The position numbers were made by a program, and so were the translations under genes. Positions 5,479 through 5,641 of a stretch of DNA of 5,641 bases are shown here, in pieces. How positions within the stretch are numbered: the stretch's first letter is position 1; each line of letters begins with the position of its first letter. The stretch comes from an uncultured Clostridia bacterium (GTDB taxonomy: Bacteria > Bacillota > Clostridia > TANB77 > CAG-508). The stretch is from assembly GCA_947626705.1 (NCBI GenBank), contig CANQTJ010000095.1:1-5641 (forward strand), read 5' to 3'. The notes under the pieces are model-generated. The model had not been told where the DNA came from. It was given only the letters and a program-made list of their open reading frames with translations, and made no database searches.

Positions 5479-5641
5479 TTTTATTTCCCCCTATTATTAT
5501 TTTTTATTATTTTATCACAGAAAAAAATATAAAAAAAGCTTTTTCTTTATTTTTCCGTTGTTTTTTCTCTCTTTTAATATTTTTTTATTAAGTTTAATAA
5601 TTAATAAAAATTATTTTTTGTTGCAATATATAAAATCCTCA
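5479..5641. other. AT-rich upstream region of mscL, no gene seen
   Basis: The stretch is almost entirely A/T homopolymer runs. It must hold the mscL promoter, but no clear -35/-10 pair stands out. The best weak candidate for a -10 is TGTGATAAAAT on the minus strand near 5510. The mscL RBS (GGGGG, 5491-5487) is at its lower-coordinate end. No ORF with a credible RBS is visible. Confidence 0.5.

Noticed and set aside
5533..5544. AAAAAGCTTTTT palindrome as a terminator
   Set aside because: It has no loop and only one G-C pair step, so a stable hairpin is unlikely. It is typical of this A/T-run leader.

Overview
The window is strongly AT-rich, with A/T-ending codons, Shine-Dalgarno sites (AGGAGG, AAGGAG, GGGGG), consensus sigma-A promoters and standard stop codons (TGG for Trp). 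This points to a low-GC Firmicute, probably a Clostridia-like or gut-associated lineage. Nothing in the sequence fixes the species. Almost all genes lie on the minus strand, so the biological order runs from high to low coordinates.

Layout, in the direction of minus-strand transcription. (i) 5641-4930: an AT-rich leader, mscL (mechanosensitive channel) and its hairpin terminator. (ii) 4925-4800: a short palindromic repeat, then a consensus promoter whose start site is covered by an 18-bp dyad. (iii) 4799-4341: a DtxR-type winged-helix regulator that has lost most canonical metal ligands but carries a C-terminal CX8CX2C cysteine cluster. (iv) 4339-2199: sufC and sufB of the SUF iron-sulfur cluster assembly system. 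Both carry lesions: sufC has a one-base frameshift near its C-terminus, and sufB has lost about 43 codons internally with a change of frame. A second copy of the repeat lies just ahead of sufB. (v) 1971-2132: a plus-strand 53-codon gene for a small membrane protein, with its own consensus promoter, strong RBS and terminator, sits inside the suf cluster. (vi) 1883-1: sufD, a HAD-family nucleotidase-like gene, and the first 44 codons of sufS, whose start codon abuts the HAD stop codon.

Reading: this is a regulator-sufC-sufB-sufD-HAD-sufS locus. SufB-SufC-SufD is the scaffold/ATPase complex and SufS is the cysteine desulfurase supplying sulfur. The regulator is probably autoregulatory through the dyad at its promoter and may sense an Fe-S cluster or iron through its cysteines (inference). 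Only the left edge cuts a gene (sufS). A sulfur-transfer partner such as sufU, if present, lies outside. The sufB and sufC lesions are either real decay/strain variation or sequencing/assembly errors. The good preservation of sequence on both sides of each lesion makes error, or a very recent event, the more likely explanation.
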